From positions 1 to 13,940 of the forward strand of contig DATDXV010000041.1 in the NCBI GenBank assembly GCA_035289205.1: a stretch of 13,940 nt of DNA, in the 5' to 3' direction. Position 1 is the stretch's first letter. Each line of letters starts with the position of its first letter. Below, piece by piece: positions 13,310-13,940 of the stretch. The notes under the pieces are model-generated. The model worked only from the letters and a program-made list of their open reading frames with translations. It ran no database searches and was not told the origin of the DNA. The stretch comes from DATDXV01 sp035289205 (GTDB taxonomy: Archaea; Aenigmatarchaeota; Aenigmatarchaeia; Aenigmatarchaeales; DATDXV01). Position numbers and translations under genes: made by a program.

Positions 13310-13729
13310 CTAACCACCGAATGCTATGCCTACTTCTCTTTCCATCCTATCTATAGGATCATAACTGTAACTGCCAAGCTCTTCCGGTTTTATCCATTTG
13401 AAGTCTTCGAACTCATCAGAAAGCCTTGCCTTTTCGGATACTGCTTTGACCAAGAAGCACAAGCCAACAACATTGTGATCATCGGGCCTTACGAATGTGT
13501 ATTCCCTTAGGAACTGCTTCCATTCTTCTATGTTCAGACCAACCTCCTCCATAACCTCTCTCTTAAGTACTGCCATGATATTTTCCCCGCTCTCGAGTTT
13601 CCCTCCCGAAAGGGCCCACTTGCCCGGGAAAGCTATTTCATTCTTGTTCCTTCTGACCATTAAAAATCTGTCACCGCTTTTGTTCTTTATTACAGCAGTA
13701 ACAGCAACTATGTGTTTCTTGTTGTCCAT
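13310..13729 (-). CDS. NUDIX hydrolase
   Basis: This 139-residue protein has a complete Nudix box at about 43-65: G43 and E49 in GKLESGE, then REVMEEVGL. This matches GX5EX7REUXEEXGU, the metal and diphosphate site. Upstream VRRNKNEIAFPGKWALSGG resembles MutT/NudF-type nucleotide pyrophosphohydrolases, and EFEDFKWIKPEEL is the usual C-terminal strand-helix. The likely reaction is cleavage of a nucleoside diphosphate linked to another group; the substrate is unknown. It is the first gene of the operon with the cPGS-like protein and has a TATA-like box 29 nt before the ATG. Confidence 0.92.
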   Translation of the reverse strand: MDNKKHIVAVTAVIKNKSGDRFLMVRRNKNEIAFPGKWALSGGKLESGENIMAVLKREVMEEVGLNIEEWKQFLREYTFVRPDDHNVVGLCFLVKAVSEKARLSDEFEDFKWIKPEELGSYSYDPIDRMEREVGIAFGG

Positions 13730-13750
13730 GGTTTACGATGGTCTTATTAA

Positions 13751-13758
13751 GATAAATA
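13751..13758 (-). promoter_or_regulatory. TATA-like promoter of the NUDIX/cPGS-like operon
   Basis: The minus strand reads GGTATTTATC, first T of the box at 13758, 29 nt before the ATG at 13729. Confidence 0.55.
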
Positions 13759-13805
13759 CCTTTACTAAAGGCAAAATCCTTTGCTGTATCTTTGTGTGCA
13801 TCATA

Positions 13806-13866
13806 ACAATCATTTTTGCAAAAAAATAAAATAAAGGAGAAGGGTTTTTAGCCCCCTCCCCTTTTT
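13806..13866 (-). terminator. Hairpin plus T-rich terminator of the partial gene
   Basis: On the minus strand, downstream of the stop at 13877, GGAGGGGG and CCCTTCTCC form an imperfect stem around CTAAAAA. It is followed by TTTATTTTATTTTTTT, a strong T-rich exit signal for archaeal RNA polymerase. Confidence 0.6.
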
Positions 13867-13876
13867 ATTAGGGTTT

Positions 13877-13940
13877 TTAACTTACCACTACATCTGTCAA
13901 GGATGTGCCGGTTATCTTTGCGCTTGTGCCAGTCGAAGAT
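13877..13940 (-). CDS. C-terminus of an unidentified protein (rest outside window)
   Basis: The minus-strand frame entering from the window edge reads SSTGTSAKITGTSLTDVVVS and then TAA at 13879-13877. The other two frames give less protein-like sequence. The Thr/Ser/Gly-rich, beta-type composition is typical of secreted or surface proteins, but 20 residues are too few to name a family. The terminator just downstream supports a gene end here. Confidence 0.5.
   Translation of the reverse strand, partial: SSTGTSAKITGTSLTDVVVS

Noticed and set aside
13497..13829. Plus-strand open frame of 110 residues
   Set aside because: It is the antisense of the NUDIX gene and of the promoter region, with no promoter or coding features of its own.
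1..13940. CRISPR arrays, insertion sequences, attachment sites
   Set aside because: No regularly spaced repeats, transposase-like proteins or terminal inverted repeats were seen; the only long inverted repeat is the 23S processing stem.

Overview
The window is from an archaeon. A 23S rRNA gene on the minus strand carries archaeal bulge-helix-bulge (BHB) introns and is enclosed by an archaeal BHB processing stem. Nearly every transcription unit starts with a TATA-like box (TTTAAATA/TTTATAA type) whose first base lies 28-31 nt before the ATG, as expected for leaderless or near-leaderless mRNAs. The gene content (a KaiC-like ATPase with degenerate relatives, a cyclic-2,3-diphosphoglycerate-synthetase-like protein, several lineage-specific membrane proteins), the very tight packing and a 23S gene unlinked to 16S, 5S or tRNA suggest a small-genome DPANN-type lineage. 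That placement is inference.

Layout. 1-2734 (+): the 3' part of a large membrane-anchored coiled-coil protein with an internal duplication, then a multipass membrane protein. 2735-3598 (-): an intact KaiC-like ATPase. 3683-5236 (+): a three-gene unit with two degenerate KaiC/RecA-like proteins around a four-helix membrane protein. 5233-6198 (-): an HD-domain phosphohydrolase. 6251-6562 (-): a small winged-helix protein with tandem repeats over its promoter. 6643-10901 (-): the 23S locus. About 10920-11258: its long, structured leader. 11297-11953 (-): two small paralogous membrane proteins. 11993-13729 (-): a NUDIX hydrolase followed by the cPGS-like nucleotide-binding protein. 13877-13940 (-): the C-terminus of another gene, followed by a terminator.

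The 23S locus is the exceptional part. It spans about 4.25 kb. From memory of conserved 23S sequence I place eight insertions in it, near E. coli positions ~580, ~785, ~805, ~1914, ~1927, 2449, ~2475 and 2597/2598. Removing them leaves about 2.99 kb, a normal archaeal length. Five have good BHB splice motifs: 9621-9665, 8537-8562, 8464-8520, 7501-7910 and 6987-7189. One of these is a 26-28-nt insertion in the loop of helix 69. Two pairs of introns are separated by exons of only about 14 nt. Two introns encode small proteins that are not LAGLIDADG endonucleases and have their own promoters. The exon sequence departs from near-universal nucleotides in the sarcin-ricin loop (G2661 to A), the exit-tunnel entrance (A2503 to C) and the A-loop (U2552 to G), while helix pairings are kept by compensatory changes. 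The gene therefore looks functional but unusual.

E. coli numbers and exon/intron limits were derived by eye from remembered conserved sequence, not by a computed alignment.
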